The notes: a model not told the origin generated them from the sequence alone. 64,000 nucleotides of DNA from Planctomycetota bacterium (GCA_016873115.1 VGYB01000005.1:1-64000); one strand, 5' to 3'. Positions 7,315-16,058 are shown, numbered from the stretch's first letter. Numbers and translations: made by a program.

Positions 7315-8291
7315 GCTCCGCGCCCTCCATGGCGCCGGAGCACCCAGAGGAAGATCGGCCCGCCCAAGATGGCCGTCACCACCGCCACGGGCAGCTTGCC
7401 TGCACCAGGAAGAGGCATGGCCAGCCGCAGCGCGTCGGCAGCGATCAGCAATGCCGCCCCCAGGATGGTTGACGCCGCCACCAGGCCTCGGTGCCCGGCA
7501 CCGAGCATGAGTCGGGCGACATGCGGTGCGACGAAGCCCACGAATGCGATCGGTCCGCAGAGCACCACGCTCGAGCCCGCCAGCGCACCGCTCAGGATGA
7601 CCAGCCTCCAGCGCATCGCCGGCAGATCGACCCCAAGACTCATGGCTTCGTCATCGGCCGTGCAGGCGGCGTCGAGCCATCGTGCACGGACGAACGACCA
7701 CCAGCCGATCATGGCCAGGAGCACAACAGCCGTGATGAGCGGCACGCGCTCGGGAAGTTCGGGGATCCGGCCCATCGCCCAGGCCATGAGGTCGCCGCGC
7801 GAGGACGGAGGCATGAGGTACTGGACCAGCACGGTCAGCGCGCCCGCCACACTCGCCACGACCACGCCAGCCAGAAGCAGCGTGACCGGATCGATTGCCC
7901 CGTGACGACGCCCTGCCACGACAACCACCACGAGTGCCAGTGCAGCGCCGACCGTGGCCGCCACCATGCCGCCGTCGGCAACCACCCAGGTGGCGCCCCA
8001 ACTCGCCGCAAGCGCGGCGACGGAGACCGCAAGGCCCGCACCTGACGACAGTCCCAGCACGAACGGCGAGGCCAAGGGGTTGCGCAGGAGCGCCTGCAGC
8101 AACACGCCCGACAGGCCAAGGCTTGCACCAGCCACGGCGGCACTGGCGAGCGCACCGAGCCGCAGATCGACGATCTCGGTGGTCGGCCATGACCAGCCCC
8201 GCGCACCAAGCACCAAACGAAGCAGCACGGCCACCACCAAGGCCACCGTGATGACCGACCAGGCAACGACCCTGGGCCGACCGGCACTCAT
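7311..8291 (-). CDS. FecCD/BtuC-family ABC transporter permease
   Basis: The 326-residue integral membrane protein has about ten hydrophobic segments and is close to the family's usual length. Family landmarks include LGLSGVLLQALLRNPLASPF near residues 55-75, GLSSGAGLAVSVAALA, the ATPase-contact region near SLGVDLPAMRWR, and FVGFVAPHVARLMLGAGHR. It forms the channel for a cobalamin or ferric-chelate importer. Four-base overlaps with the binding protein upstream and the ATPase downstream indicate translational coupling. Confidence 0.93.
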   Translation of the reverse strand: MSAGRPRVVAWSVITVALVVAVLLRLVLGARGWSWPTTEIVDLRLGALASAAVAGASLGLSGVLLQALLRNPLASPFVLGLSSGAGLAVSVAALAASWGATWVVADGGMVAATVGAALALVVVVVAGRRHGAIDPVTLLLAGVVVASVAGALTVLVQYLMPPSSRGDLMAWAMGRIPELPERVPLITAVVLLAMIGWWSFVRARWLDAACTADDEAMSLGVDLPAMRWRLVILSGALAGSSVVLCGPIAFVGFVAPHVARLMLGAGHRGLVAASTILGAALLIAADALRLAMPLPGAGKLPVAVVTAILGGPIFLWVLRRHGGRGA

Positions 8292-9097
8292 CGCGATGGC
8301 TCCGCGTTCCCTGAGTGCTCCAGCGCAGCGCGAACACGCTCAAGGCTCATGCCGAGCGCGCCCGAGGGGACCAGCAAGGTGTCGTCGTCGACCTTCACGA
8401 CGACCGCACTCGTCCGCAGGGCAACCTCGTCGGTCCATGGTGATGGCGCCGAGCCGATCGTGAGCACGACTGACGGCTTGATCGTGACCATCTCCTCGAT
8501 GTCCAGCGTCTGCCACGCTCCAGCGGCCAGGGCATTGGGCACCCCGCATGACATCAGAAACTCCCCGAGATAGGTCGACGGCCCGAACGCCAATCGGCCA
8601 TCTCCGGCCTGCACGACGAGCACTCTGCGATCACGATCCCATGACATGGGAGCGCAGGCCCGATCCATCGCCGACAGCAGGTCGCTGGCACGCGCTGCGA
8701 TCTGCCGATCATCGGGCGCAAGCACCCGTGGCAGTTCGCGCACCATGGCACGGATGTCGGTCATCGTGGCCAGTGGCCAGGCGTGGACCTCTGCACCCAG
8801 ACGCGCTGCGACCTCCTCAAGCCCGCCGTCGATCCCCTGCGCCGGAGGCTGGACCAGGATCACGCAGGGTCTTGCCAGGACCAGTGCTTCGGCATCGAGA
8901 TCCAGCAGCGAGCCCACAACGGGCGCCTGGGACACGCACCACGGTGTGCGCCCGACCAGGTCACCTCCCGCCCCGAGCGCCACGATGGTCGATGTGATCG
9001 CTGGGCTCAGGCTCGCGGCGCCCCGGCAGCCGTCACGCGTTCGGTCACCACAGGCGACCAACATGAACACGAGGAATCCAAGCGTGACCGGACGCAT
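8288..9097 (-). CDS. Periplasmic binding lipoprotein (BtuF-like)
   Basis: The 269-residue protein starts with a lipoprotein signal, MRPVTLGFLVFMLVACG, with the lipobox cysteine near residue 16. SLSPAITSTIVALGAGGDLVG and LDAEALVLARPCVILV follow the pattern of TroA/BtuF-type cluster A binding proteins. The frame is open much further upstream, but that part overlaps the divergent gene and has no signal peptide, so the start at 9097 is preferred. It would capture the substrate for the FecCD permease encoded next. A cobalamin riboswitch is not possible here because the upstream gap is only 24 bases. Confidence 0.85.
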   Translation of the reverse strand: MRPVTLGFLVFMLVACGDRTRDGCRGAASLSPAITSTIVALGAGGDLVGRTPWCVSQAPVVGSLLDLDAEALVLARPCVILVQPPAQGIDGGLEEVAARLGAEVHAWPLATMTDIRAMVRELPRVLAPDDRQIAARASDLLSAMDRACAPMSWDRDRRVLVVQAGDGRLAFGPSTYLGEFLMSCGVPNALAAGAWQTLDIEEMVTIKPSVVLTIGSAPSPWTDEVALRTSAVVVKVDDDTLLVPSGALGMSLERVRAALEHSGNAEPSR

Positions 9098-9105
9098 CGA
9101 AGCGA

Positions 9106-9112
9106 TACAGTA
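9106..9112. promoter_or_regulatory. Shared symmetric -10 region of a divergent gene pair
   Basis: The gap between the divergent starts at 9097 and 9122 is 24 bases. It contains TACAGTA. Read on plus this gives TACAGT, ten bases before the ATG at 9122. Read on minus it gives TACTGT, nine bases before the ATG at 9097. One near-symmetric element could serve both directions. No -35 hexamers are obvious. Confidence 0.45.
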
Positions 9113-9121
9113 CGGGCCACG

Positions 9122-10015
9122 ATGCCTCTGCGCAGTGCGATCAGCAGCCTCTTCCTCGGTGACCCTGCGCCGACCACCGCCGCCACGCCGCCCGAGGGCG
9201 ACCGTGCGATCCAGGTCCACGAGGCCGAGCCAATCAAGCCCTCCGAGGTGATGCAGCAGTTCGAATCGCAACTGGCCTCCCAGACCGATGTGAACCGTCG
9301 GTTGGGCGAACTCATCCGCCAGCTCGATGGCACGCTTGCGTCGCTGCCGGAGATGGCCCGCCAGCAGTCGCGCATGGTCGACACGCTCATCGATCAGGCC
9401 CAACGAGCGAAGGACCGCGATGCGGCGCTCACGCGCGGCCTCAGGGACCTTGGCGAGGGCTCCGACCGGCAAACCCAGGTGCTCGGCCTGGTCCAGCAGC
9501 AGCTCGACCTGCACAGCGAGACGAGTGCCCGCGTGGCCGAGATCCTTGGCGAGGCTCGGACCGCGCTGGGGGCCTTCAGTGCCTCCAGCGAGCGGCATGC
9601 CCGAAGCATCGAGTCGCTCGCCGAAGCCACGCGCCGCCGCACCATCCAGAGCGACCGCCTTGAACGGCGCTTGCAGCTCTGGTTGGTCGTCACCACGGCG
9701 CTTTCGACCACAGCGCTGGTCTACGCGCTGGTCGTTGCCTTGCGCGACGCACCGCAGGCCCAGCCCGCTCCCGTGGCACCCGTGGTCGCGACCGACCCTG
9801 CCGCCACCAGCGGCACCGAACCGGCCGCTGCACCGCCGGTCACGGCGCCCGCTGCGGAGAGCGGCGCGACGGCATCAACCACCAAGCCCACGGCACCGGT
9901 CCCGGACGCCACCAATGCGGATGCCAGCGGCACGAAGACCAGCGAACCTGCGACGGTCGATCCGGTTGCGCCAGGAGCCCTGCGCGGCACCCGGGGTGAA
10001 CCCATCGACCCCTGA
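9122..10015 (+). CDS. Coiled-coil membrane protein of unknown function
   Basis: The 297-residue product has a predicted cytoplasmic region (1-185) rich in heptad-like Gln/Leu/Ala sequence, consistent with a coiled coil at about 43-180. A single membrane segment lies at about 186-207 (LWLVVTTALSTTALVYALVV), followed by a 90-residue Ala/Pro/Thr-rich tail presumably outside the membrane. No enzymatic domain is visible. The layout recalls small scaffolding proteins, but no family is recognised. The frame extends upstream to 8783, but that part overlaps the divergent btuF-like gene, so the ATG at 9122 is chosen. Confidence 0.8.
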   Translation: MPLRSAISSLFLGDPAPTTAATPPEGDRAIQVHEAEPIKPSEVMQQFESQLASQTDVNRRLGELIRQLDGTLASLPEMARQQSRMVDTLIDQAQRAKDRDAALTRGLRDLGEGSDRQTQVLGLVQQQLDLHSETSARVAEILGEARTALGAFSASSERHARSIESLAEATRRRTIQSDRLERRLQLWLVVTTALSTTALVYALVVALRDAPQAQPAPVAPVVATDPAATSGTEPAAAPPVTAPAAESGATASTTKPTAPVPDATNADASGTKTSEPATVDPVAPGALRGTRGEPIDP

Positions 10016-10024
10016 GCACGGCGC

Positions 10025-11848
10025 TCATGCGGTCGCTGGCATGAGCTGGCTGGCCGCGATCGAGCGATAGATGCCGCACCGCTCCATCAACTCGGTGTGG
10101 GAGCCTCGGTCGACCACGCGACCCTGGTCCATGACCACGATCCAATCTGCGGCGAGCACCGTGCTCAATCGATGGGCCACCGTGATCACCGTACGGCCCT
10201 GTGCGAACTCACGGATCGCCTCGTTGATCTGGCGCTCGCTGTCGGCATCGACCTGGCTCGTGGCCTCGTCCATGAGGAGCAGGCACGGATCACGAAGCGC
10301 CGCACGAGCGATGGCGATGCGCTGTCGCTGCCCACCCGAGAGGCTCATGCCCTGTTCGGCCACCGTCGTGTCGTACCCTCGCGGCAGCGCACGGATGAAG
10401 GCATCGGCGTGGGCGCGCTGGGCCGCCACCACGATCGACTCCCGGGTGGTGCCTTCGCACCCGAGCGCGATGTTCTCGGCGATCGATCCCTGCACGAGCA
10501 CCGACTCCTGCGAAACCACGCCGATCTGCGAACGCCAGGATCGAAGCGATGCACCGTCGAGGTCGATCCCGTCGATCACCACGCGGCCCGTCGAGGGCAC
10601 CAGCAGCCGGGGGATCAACGAGAGCAGCGTGGACTTGCCGCAGCCATTGGGGCCGACGATCGCCACATGGGCCCCCGCCGGAATGGTGAGCTCGATCCCA
10701 CGCAGCGTGGCGTGTTCGGCGCCAGGGTAGGTGAACCCGACCCCGACGAGATCGATCGAACGGGCGAATCGAGCGACCTCATGACCGCCGTCCGTGCCGG
10801 GTTCGGCCGCCGCATCGAGGACCGTGCGGATCCGCTGCGCCGGAGCCTCGGCCGACTGGATGTCGCTGACGAAGGCCGTCAGCGGCCGGAAACTGCCCGC
10901 CGCCACGGCGAGGCTGCCCAGCGCCATGAGGAATCGGTCCAACTGCATGCGACCTGCCAGGAGTTCCCGCCCGGCAATGAAGACGAGTCCGAGCACGACG
11001 AGCACGGCCAGGAGCTCCATGAGCGGGCTCGCCAGGCTGCGCGCCTTGCGAAGCTTGAGCTCGTTGCGCAGGACACCCTCGTTCGCGCCCGCGAATCGCC
11101 GCGACATGTCGGGTTCGGCCGTGGCAGCCTTCACGGAGCGAAGCCCCTGCATGGCTTCGTTCGTCACCAGCAGCAGCCGCTGCTGGGCCTCGAGCGTGCC
11201 ACGCATGCCACGATTGATGCGCTTGCCGAGGCGGCGCAGCGTGTAGGCCAAGGGCGGCCCGGCCACGACCGCCGCGAGCACGATGCGCCAATCGAACCAG
11301 ATCGCCACGCCCGCTGCAGCAAGGCCCTTGGTGACATGCGCCAGGGAGCGATTCGTGAGCGCCACCAGTCCGCCATGCAGTTCGCTGCAATCGCGGAGGA
11401 TGCGCGTGGTGAAGTCGCTCGGTCCTCTCGCCACGACCTGCACCAGCGGCAATCTGATCGCGGCGTCGAAAGCGCGCTGGCGAACCTCGGCCACGATGCG
11501 CGTGACCATCGTCAGCGTGAGGTACTGATGCAGGAAGTTGGCGGCGGCACCGATCACCGTCAGTACGGCCAAGGCCAGCAGCACGACCGCAAGACTGGTG
11601 TCGGTCGCTTCCGGAAGACGCTCCAGAACCCACCCAGGAACCTGCAGCCGCGCGCCCGTCGCGTTGTGGTCCACCGCAATGCCGGCCAGACCCTTGGCAT
11701 CCTCACCCAGCATGAGCTGCAGCACCGGAAGCGCAGCACCGAGCCCCGCCGCGATGCCCAACCCACTCACGACGGCGCACGCCACGGCACCTCCCAGGGT
11801 CCATGGGGTGTCCAGCAGCTGTCGGGCAAAGGTCCAGTACGCCTTCAT
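10025..11848 (-). CDS. ABC exporter, fused permease and ATPase (MsbA-like)
   Basis: The 607-residue half-transporter has an N-terminal six-helix membrane domain (about 15-320) and a C-terminal nucleotide-binding domain. Walker A is GPNGCGKST, the signature is SLSGGQRQRIAIARA, Walker B is CLLLMDEATSQVD, and the H-loop is VAHRLSTV. It would act as a homodimer exporting a lipid or other hydrophobic substrate; lipid A-core flipping (MsbA) is one possibility and is not proven here. It lies 15 bases after aroA in a run groES-like, aroA, exporter. Confidence 0.93.
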   Translation of the reverse strand: MKAYWTFARQLLDTPWTLGGAVACAVVSGLGIAAGLGAALPVLQLMLGEDAKGLAGIAVDHNATGARLQVPGWVLERLPEATDTSLAVVLLALAVLTVIGAAANFLHQYLTLTMVTRIVAEVRQRAFDAAIRLPLVQVVARGPSDFTTRILRDCSELHGGLVALTNRSLAHVTKGLAAAGVAIWFDWRIVLAAVVAGPPLAYTLRRLGKRINRGMRGTLEAQQRLLLVTNEAMQGLRSVKAATAEPDMSRRFAGANEGVLRNELKLRKARSLASPLMELLAVLVVLGLVFIAGRELLAGRMQLDRFLMALGSLAVAAGSFRPLTAFVSDIQSAEAPAQRIRTVLDAAAEPGTDGGHEVARFARSIDLVGVGFTYPGAEHATLRGIELTIPAGAHVAIVGPNGCGKSTLLSLIPRLLVPSTGRVVIDGIDLDGASLRSWRSQIGVVSQESVLVQGSIAENIALGCEGTTRESIVVAAQRAHADAFIRALPRGYDTTVAEQGMSLSGGQRQRIAIARAALRDPCLLLMDEATSQVDADSERQINEAIREFAQGRTVITVAHRLSTVLAADWIVVMDQGRVVDRGSHTELMERCGIYRSIAASQLMPATA

Positions 11849-11863
11849 GGGAACGGAGTCACC

Positions 11864-13165
11864 TTACACGCCCTCGAGCTGCGCGAGGGACTCCCAGAAC
11901 CCCGGCCAGCTCTTGGCCACGCAGGTCGGGTCATCGATCGAGATGCCCGGGCGAAGGAGTCCGAGGGTCGCCAGACTCATCGCCACACGGTGGTCGCTGT
12001 GCGCATGCAGCGTCACCGGGCGTTCGTGACGGGTCGATGGATCGATCACCAACGCATCACCGCTTGCCGAGACCGTGCACCCGAGGGCTCGGAGCTCCGT
12101 CGCCATGGCACCGATGCGGTCGCTTTCCTTCAGGCGAAGGGTGCGCAGGCCCGTGATGGTCGTCGTGCCCGAAGCAGCCGCAGCCACGGCGGCGATTGCG
12201 AGCGCACCATCGGGCCAGAGCGATGCATCGATCGCGATCCCGTGCAACACACCGCCGTGCTCGATCGAGGTCGATCCATCGATGGTCCGTTCTCTCGCGC
12301 CCATCGCCACCAAGGCATCGATCGCCCCGCGATCGGGCTGCGCCGTGGTCCGCGGGAGCCCGGGGACCGTGACGCGCGTGCCCGGCACCAGCGCCGCAGC
12401 GGCGAGCGGGTAGATCGCGCTGCTGGCGTCGGGCTCGACCGTGATGTCGATACCACGCAGGGGCATCGGCTCGATGGTCACCCTCGAGAGCCCCCCACTG
12501 ACCGTGCGCTCGATCCTGAGCGGCACGCCAGCCCGCCCAAGCACGCTGATCGAGAGTTCCAGATACGAAGCGCTCGTGGGCGGCTCGGTGAAGACGAGTT
12601 CGAGCCCCCGCTCGAGCCACGGTGCGATCAGCATGACCGCACTGACGAACTGGCTGCTGCTGGTGGCCCCGACGGCGAGCGTGCTGCCCACGAGTCGCAA
12701 GCCACCGACGGCCACGGGCAGCCTGCCCACGGACTCCATCCATCGGATGGGCGCACCCAAGGCCGCCAGCATCGCGATCCCCTCGGCCACAGGGCGCTCG
12801 CGCATGCGCGGGCTGCCATCGATCACGATCGGTCGATCAGCGAGCGCGGCGAACGCCGCCATGAACCGCGTCGGCGTTCCGCCGTCGCCCAGGTTCACGC
12901 GGCTGCCGCCACGCGGTCGCCCGGCGCATCCGACGATGGTGAGTTCGTCGGGGGCGGTCCATGTCGCGTGAACGCCGCAGTTCGTCACGGCCCCGGCAAG
13001 GGAACTCGTGTCGTCGGAGGCGAGCGCACCCCGCACCAAACTCTGGCCTTCGGCCAGGGCACCGAGCATGAGCCAGCGGTTGGTCAGGCTCTTGCTGCCG
13101 GGCACCTGCACAAGGATGTCCTGTCCCCTCGTCGCCGGCCGCACCACCCTGGCGGAGCCAATCAC
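11864..13165 (-). CDS. aroA: 3-phosphoshikimate 1-carboxyvinyltransferase (EPSP synthase)
   Basis: The 433-residue enzyme transfers the enolpyruvyl group of PEP to shikimate 3-phosphate in the shikimate pathway. Family signatures are present: PGSKSLTNRWLMLGALAEG at the N-terminus, GDGGTPTRF (usually GNAGTxxRF), DGSPRMRERP, LRLKESDRI near residue 355, and DHRVAMSLATLGL near the C-terminus. Asp and Pro replace common residues in the GNAGT motif, and that variation is worth noting for inhibitor response. The start lies four bases after the GroES-like gene, so the two are probably co-transcribed. Confidence 0.95.
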   Translation of the reverse strand: MIGSARVVRPATRGQDILVQVPGSKSLTNRWLMLGALAEGQSLVRGALASDDTSSLAGAVTNCGVHATWTAPDELTIVGCAGRPRGGSRVNLGDGGTPTRFMAAFAALADRPIVIDGSPRMRERPVAEGIAMLAALGAPIRWMESVGRLPVAVGGLRLVGSTLAVGATSSSQFVSAVMLIAPWLERGLELVFTEPPTSASYLELSISVLGRAGVPLRIERTVSGGLSRVTIEPMPLRGIDITVEPDASSAIYPLAAAALVPGTRVTVPGLPRTTAQPDRGAIDALVAMGARERTIDGSTSIEHGGVLHGIAIDASLWPDGALAIAAVAAAASGTTTITGLRTLRLKESDRIGAMATELRALGCTVSASGDALVIDPSTRHERPVTLHAHSDHRVAMSLATLGLLRPGISIDDPTCVAKSWPGFWESLAQLEGV

Positions 13166-13168
13166 CGC

Positions 13169-13495
13169 TCAGGCGCCTTCCCTGCGGAAGACGGCCACGA
13201 CATCGTCGACCGGAATCACGAACAGCCGGTTGTCGCCCTCGAAATCGACGGGAATGCCGTGCCGCGGATTGAAGAGCACACGGTCGTAGCGCTTGATCGG
13301 GTAGTCCTCGTCGCGCTCGACCTGGGCGCTGACCGCCACCACTCGACCGGTGAGCGTGGGGATCTCGATCTTGTCCGGAAGGTGAATCCCGACCTTGGTG
13401 ATCTTCTTGTCCTCGTCCTTGCGGATGAGCACGCGCTTGCCGACGGGTTCAACCGTCTCAAGACGCGTGGCTGGCTGGGTCGGCTTGCTCGACAT
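13169..13495 (-). CDS. GroES-like co-chaperonin
   Basis: The 108-residue protein follows the GroES fold pattern. It has RLETVEPVGKRVLIRKDED at the N-terminus, a mobile-loop region of unusual sequence (KITKVGIHLPD), TGRVVAVS, a central DRVLFNPRHGIPVDFEGD and a C-terminal LFVIPVDDVVAVF. Canonical GroES has a Gly-Gly-Ile/Leu mobile loop, and here only VGIHLP remains. No groEL is adjacent. The gene is instead first in an operon with aroA. It may be a divergent paralogue rather than the housekeeping GroES. The ATG at 13495 has TATCCT six bases upstream and no Shine-Dalgarno sequence. Confidence 0.82.
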   Translation of the reverse strand: MSSKPTQPATRLETVEPVGKRVLIRKDEDKKITKVGIHLPDKIEIPTLTGRVVAVSAQVERDEDYPIKRYDRVLFNPRHGIPVDFEGDNRLFVIPVDDVVAVFRREGA

Positions 13496-13501
13496 GTCTT
13501 G

Positions 13502-13507
13502 AGGATA
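13502..13507 (-). promoter_or_regulatory. Possible -10 element (TATCCT) for groES-like-aroA
   Basis: On minus, TATCCT ends six bases before the ATG of the GroES-like gene, which would make the mRNA essentially leaderless. No -35 is evident. Confidence 0.45.
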
Positions 13508-13529
13508 GGCGAACCGCCCCTCCTGCTGC

Positions 13530-13535
13530 TAGAAC
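13530..13535 (+). promoter_or_regulatory. Possible -10 element (TAGAAC) for apt
   Basis: TGCTAGAAC (extended -10 type) abuts an ATG at 13536 and lies six bases before a second ATG at 13542. A start site about six bases downstream of the hexamer would place the 5' end at the second ATG. Confidence 0.4.
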
Positions 13536-13541
13536 ATGCGT

Positions 13542-14060
13542 ATGCCTGACCGGATCCGCCAACTCGTGCGCGACGTGCCCGACTTCCCCAAGCCGGGCAT
13601 CATCTTCAAGGACATCACGCCGGTTCTTGGGGATCCGGCCGGCCTGGCGCTCGCCATCGAGCTCATGGCGAATCCCTTCCGCAATGTCCGCGTCGATGTC
13701 GTGATCGGCCCTGAAAGCCGCGGCTTCATCTTCGGAACGGCGATCGCGCAGAGCCTCAATGCGGGATTCGTGCCCGTGCGCAAGCCGGGCAAGCTGCCAT
13801 GGCGCAAGCGCTCGGTGCGCTATGCGCTCGAGTACGGCCACGACGAACTCCAGATGCACGAGGATGGGATCACGCCCGGCATGCGCGTGCTGCTCGCCGA
13901 CGACCTGCTCGCCACGGGCGGGACGCTGAGGGCAGCGACCGATCTGGTCCAGGCGTGCGGCGGTCAGGTGGTCGGGGCATCGGTCCTGATCGAGCTCGAG
14001 GGCCTCGGCGGGCGCGCGGTGCTGCACGACATCGCGGTCTCGAGCGTGCTGCGGTACTGA
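13542..14060 (+). CDS. apt: Adenine phosphoribosyltransferase
   Basis: The 172-residue cytoplasmic enzyme salvages adenine to AMP with PRPP. The N-terminus RDVPDFPKPGIIFKDITPVL is characteristic. The flexible-loop region is RKPGKLPWRKRS, and the PRPP-binding motif VLLADDLLATGG is at about 116-127. An ATG six bases earlier (13536) is in frame. The later one is preferred because it gives the usual family length and sits six bases after the possible -10. It is a single-gene unit, divergent from the GroES-like gene. Confidence 0.95.
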   Translation: MPDRIRQLVRDVPDFPKPGIIFKDITPVLGDPAGLALAIELMANPFRNVRVDVVIGPESRGFIFGTAIAQSLNAGFVPVRKPGKLPWRKRSVRYALEYGHDELQMHEDGITPGMRVLLADDLLATGGTLRAATDLVQACGGQVVGASVLIELEGLGGRAVLHDIAVSSVLRY

Positions 14061-14090
14061 CTGCAGTTCGTTCGGACCGTCGTGGCGATC

Positions 14091-14096
14091 TATACT
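14091..14096 (+). promoter_or_regulatory. Possible -10 element (TATACT) for hppD
   Basis: TATACT is near the sigma-70 consensus and ends six bases before the hppD ATG at 14103. A poor -35 (TTCGTT at 14067-14072, 18-base spacer) is possible. This is one of the clearest cases of the leaderless-type arrangement. Confidence 0.5.
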
Positions 14097-14102
14097 CGTG
14101 CA

Positions 14103-15305
14103 ATGAGCAGCCTCTCCACCACCCCGACCGCCAAAGACCTTTCCTCGACCGATCCCCTGATGCTGGTCGATGTCGACCATGTCCGGTTCTATGTCGGCAA
14201 CGCCAAGCAGTCGGCCTTCTTCTACGCCAGCGCGTTCGGCTTCCAGGTCGATCAGGTGTCGGACCTGACCACCGGCAGTCGGACAACCGCCCAGTACCTG
14301 CTCACCCAGGGCAACATCCGATTCATCCTGGAAACGGCCCTGACCAGCGACCACCCGGTGGCCGAGGAGTGCCGCCGGTATGGGGACGGCGTGAAGGATG
14401 TGGCCCTGACCGTGCTCGATGCGGAGCGCGCCTGGGAGCAGGCCCGGCGCAACGGCGGCGAGAGCGCCTACGAACCGCGCACGGTCAGCGACGCCAACGG
14501 GAGCGTCACCATGGCCGGCATCAAGACCTACGGCCGTGCCGTCCACAGTTTCGTCAGCCGCACCGGTGCCTACGCGCTTCCCAACATCAAGCAAGGTGCG
14601 ACCTTCGCCCCGGACTTCCGGTCCATGGGGAACATCAGCCTGAACGCCTGGAACAAGGCCAACCCCTGTGGCCTCAAGTTCGTCGACCACTGCGTGGGCA
14701 ATGTCGAGTTGGGCAAGATGAACCATTGGGTCAAGTGGTACGAGGATGTCTTGGGCTTCACGATGTTCAAGCACTTCGACGACAAGGACATCTCGACCGA
14801 GTACTCGGCGCTCATGAGCAAGGTGATGGCCAGCGGCAACCACCTGATCAAGATGCCGATCAACGAGCCCGCCGCCGGCAAGAAGAAGAGCCAGATCCAG
14901 GAGTACCTGGAGTGGCACGGCATGTGCGCAGGCGTGCAGCACCTGGCACTGCGCACCGATGACGAGCTTCACAGCGTGGCCGAGCTGCGCCGCCGCGGCG
15001 TCGACTTCCTGGCCCTGCCTGATGCGTACTACGAGAGCGTCTGGAACCGCGTCGACACGATGCTCCGCCAGCACGGCCACGATGTCGTGAAGGAAGACCA
15101 CCAGAAGGTCAAGGACCTGGGCATCCTGGTCGATGCCGATGACGAGGGCTACCTGCTGCAACTCTTCACGAAGCCGCTGCAGGACCGCCCCACGCTCTTC
15201 TTCGAGATCATCTGCCGTCGCGGTTCGCAGAGCTTCGGCAAGGGCAACTTCAAGGCGCTCTTCGAGGCGCTCGAGATCGAGCAGGACCGCCGCGGCAACC
15301 TGTGA
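14103..15305 (+). CDS. hppD: 4-hydroxyphenylpyruvate dioxygenase
   Basis: The 400-residue Fe(II) enzyme converts 4-hydroxyphenylpyruvate to homogentisate in tyrosine breakdown. Two vicinal-oxygen-chelate halves are visible. The three metal ligands are recognisable as H196 (FVDHCVGNVE), H280 (GVQHLALRT) and E368 (FFEIICR). The C-terminal helix GNFKALFEALEIEQ matches the gating helix of the family. The start at 14103 follows TATACT by six bases, and an upstream in-frame ATG at 14082 is unlikely. hmgA and fahA, the following steps, lie 0.8 and 2.8 kb to the right. Confidence 0.96.
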   Translation: MSSLSTTPTAKDLSSTDPLMLVDVDHVRFYVGNAKQSAFFYASAFGFQVDQVSDLTTGSRTTAQYLLTQGNIRFILETALTSDHPVAEECRRYGDGVKDVALTVLDAERAWEQARRNGGESAYEPRTVSDANGSVTMAGIKTYGRAVHSFVSRTGAYALPNIKQGATFAPDFRSMGNISLNAWNKANPCGLKFVDHCVGNVELGKMNHWVKWYEDVLGFTMFKHFDDKDISTEYSALMSKVMASGNHLIKMPINEPAAGKKKSQIQEYLEWHGMCAGVQHLALRTDDELHSVAELRRRGVDFLALPDAYYESVWNRVDTMLRQHGHDVVKEDHQKVKDLGILVDADDEGYLLQLFTKPLQDRPTLFFEIICRRGSQSFGKGNFKALFEALEIEQDRRGNL

Positions 15306-15365
15306 ACGGCGCGGTACCGTCAGGACGGCCGCGGAATCCTCCCCTCGGCGTCCGCGTTGACCGCG

Positions 15366-16022
15366 TCATGCACCGAAGCGTGGGTCGGGATCCACCACCT
15401 CGTCGCCATCGATGATGATCGCCTGGGCGTGCAGCGCGGCCTGGTCGAATCCCTCGCGCGCTGAGCCACGGTAGGCAGCGTCGCTCGCCAGGGGGAAGCC
15501 GAGCCACGCGAACCCCGCCCTGATCTGGTGGCGACGCCCCGGACCCACAAGTTCGATCTCGACGAGGTCATGCGTGGCACCGCGTGAGAGGACGACCCAC
15601 CTGCAGATGCCTCGCGTCGACGCCTCGCCCCGTTCACTCACGGTGACCTTGGACGAGCCGCGGTGACGACCGGTGAAGTGCAGGGCAAACTGGCCGCGAT
15701 CACGGGCGCCAGCGGCAACCCATGCGCGATAGCGTTTCTCCACCGCATGCTGCGATGGCTCGCCCGAGAACGCCGAGCGGAGTCCCGCAAGTGCCTGCCC
15801 CGATCGCGCCGCGACCAAGCAACCGGTGGTGCCCTCGTCAAGCCGATGCACGAGTCCTGCACCCGGGAGCGAATCCTGCGCCGTGACGGCCGTACGCAGC
15901 CACGCCTCGATCGTGTGCGTGCCGCCACCGGCCTGTTCGATCGAATGCCATCCTGCAGGCTTGCCGACCACGAGCCATGCCGCGCGCTCGGCGATGATGC
16001 AGGGTTCGGTGCGCGGTGCCAT
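15366..16022 (-). CDS. RluA-family RNA pseudouridine synthase
   Basis: The 218-residue protein carries the catalytic motif VHRLDEGTTGCLVAARS; the Asp of HRLD attacks the uridine. LVVGKPAGWHS at the N-terminus and the C-terminal HQIRAGFAWLGFPLASDAAY are also family landmarks. No S4 domain is present, so it is a short RluA/RluC-type enzyme, and its rRNA or tRNA target is unclear. The frame is open to 16085 but would then run over the divergent hmgA start. The ATG at 16022 is preferred, and TACCCT lies nine bases upstream of it. Confidence 0.88.
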   Translation of the reverse strand: MAPRTEPCIIAERAAWLVVGKPAGWHSIEQAGGGTHTIEAWLRTAVTAQDSLPGAGLVHRLDEGTTGCLVAARSGQALAGLRSAFSGEPSQHAVEKRYRAWVAAGARDRGQFALHFTGRHRGSSKVTVSERGEASTRGICRWVVLSRGATHDLVEIELVGPGRRHQIRAGFAWLGFPLASDAAYRGSAREGFDQAALHAQAIIIDGDEVVDPDPRFGA

Positions 16023-16031
16023 GAGGCGTCG

Positions 16032-16037
16032 AGGGTA
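16032..16037 (-). promoter_or_regulatory. Possible -10 element (TACCCT) for rluA-like gene
   Basis: On minus, TACCCT ends nine bases before the ATG at 16022. No Shine-Dalgarno sequence is seen. Confidence 0.35.
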
Positions 16038-16058
16038 CGGGCGCGACCCCTTCATGGC

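Noticed and set aside
9098-9121. Cobalamin riboswitch before the BtuF-like gene
   Set aside because: The gap is only 24 bases and a riboswitch needs about 200.
10097-13549. A very long plus-strand open frame (1150 codons) across the exporter, aroA and GroES-like genes
   Set aside because: It is antisense to three well-supported genes. High G+C content removes stop codons from the opposite strand; the translation has no family features.
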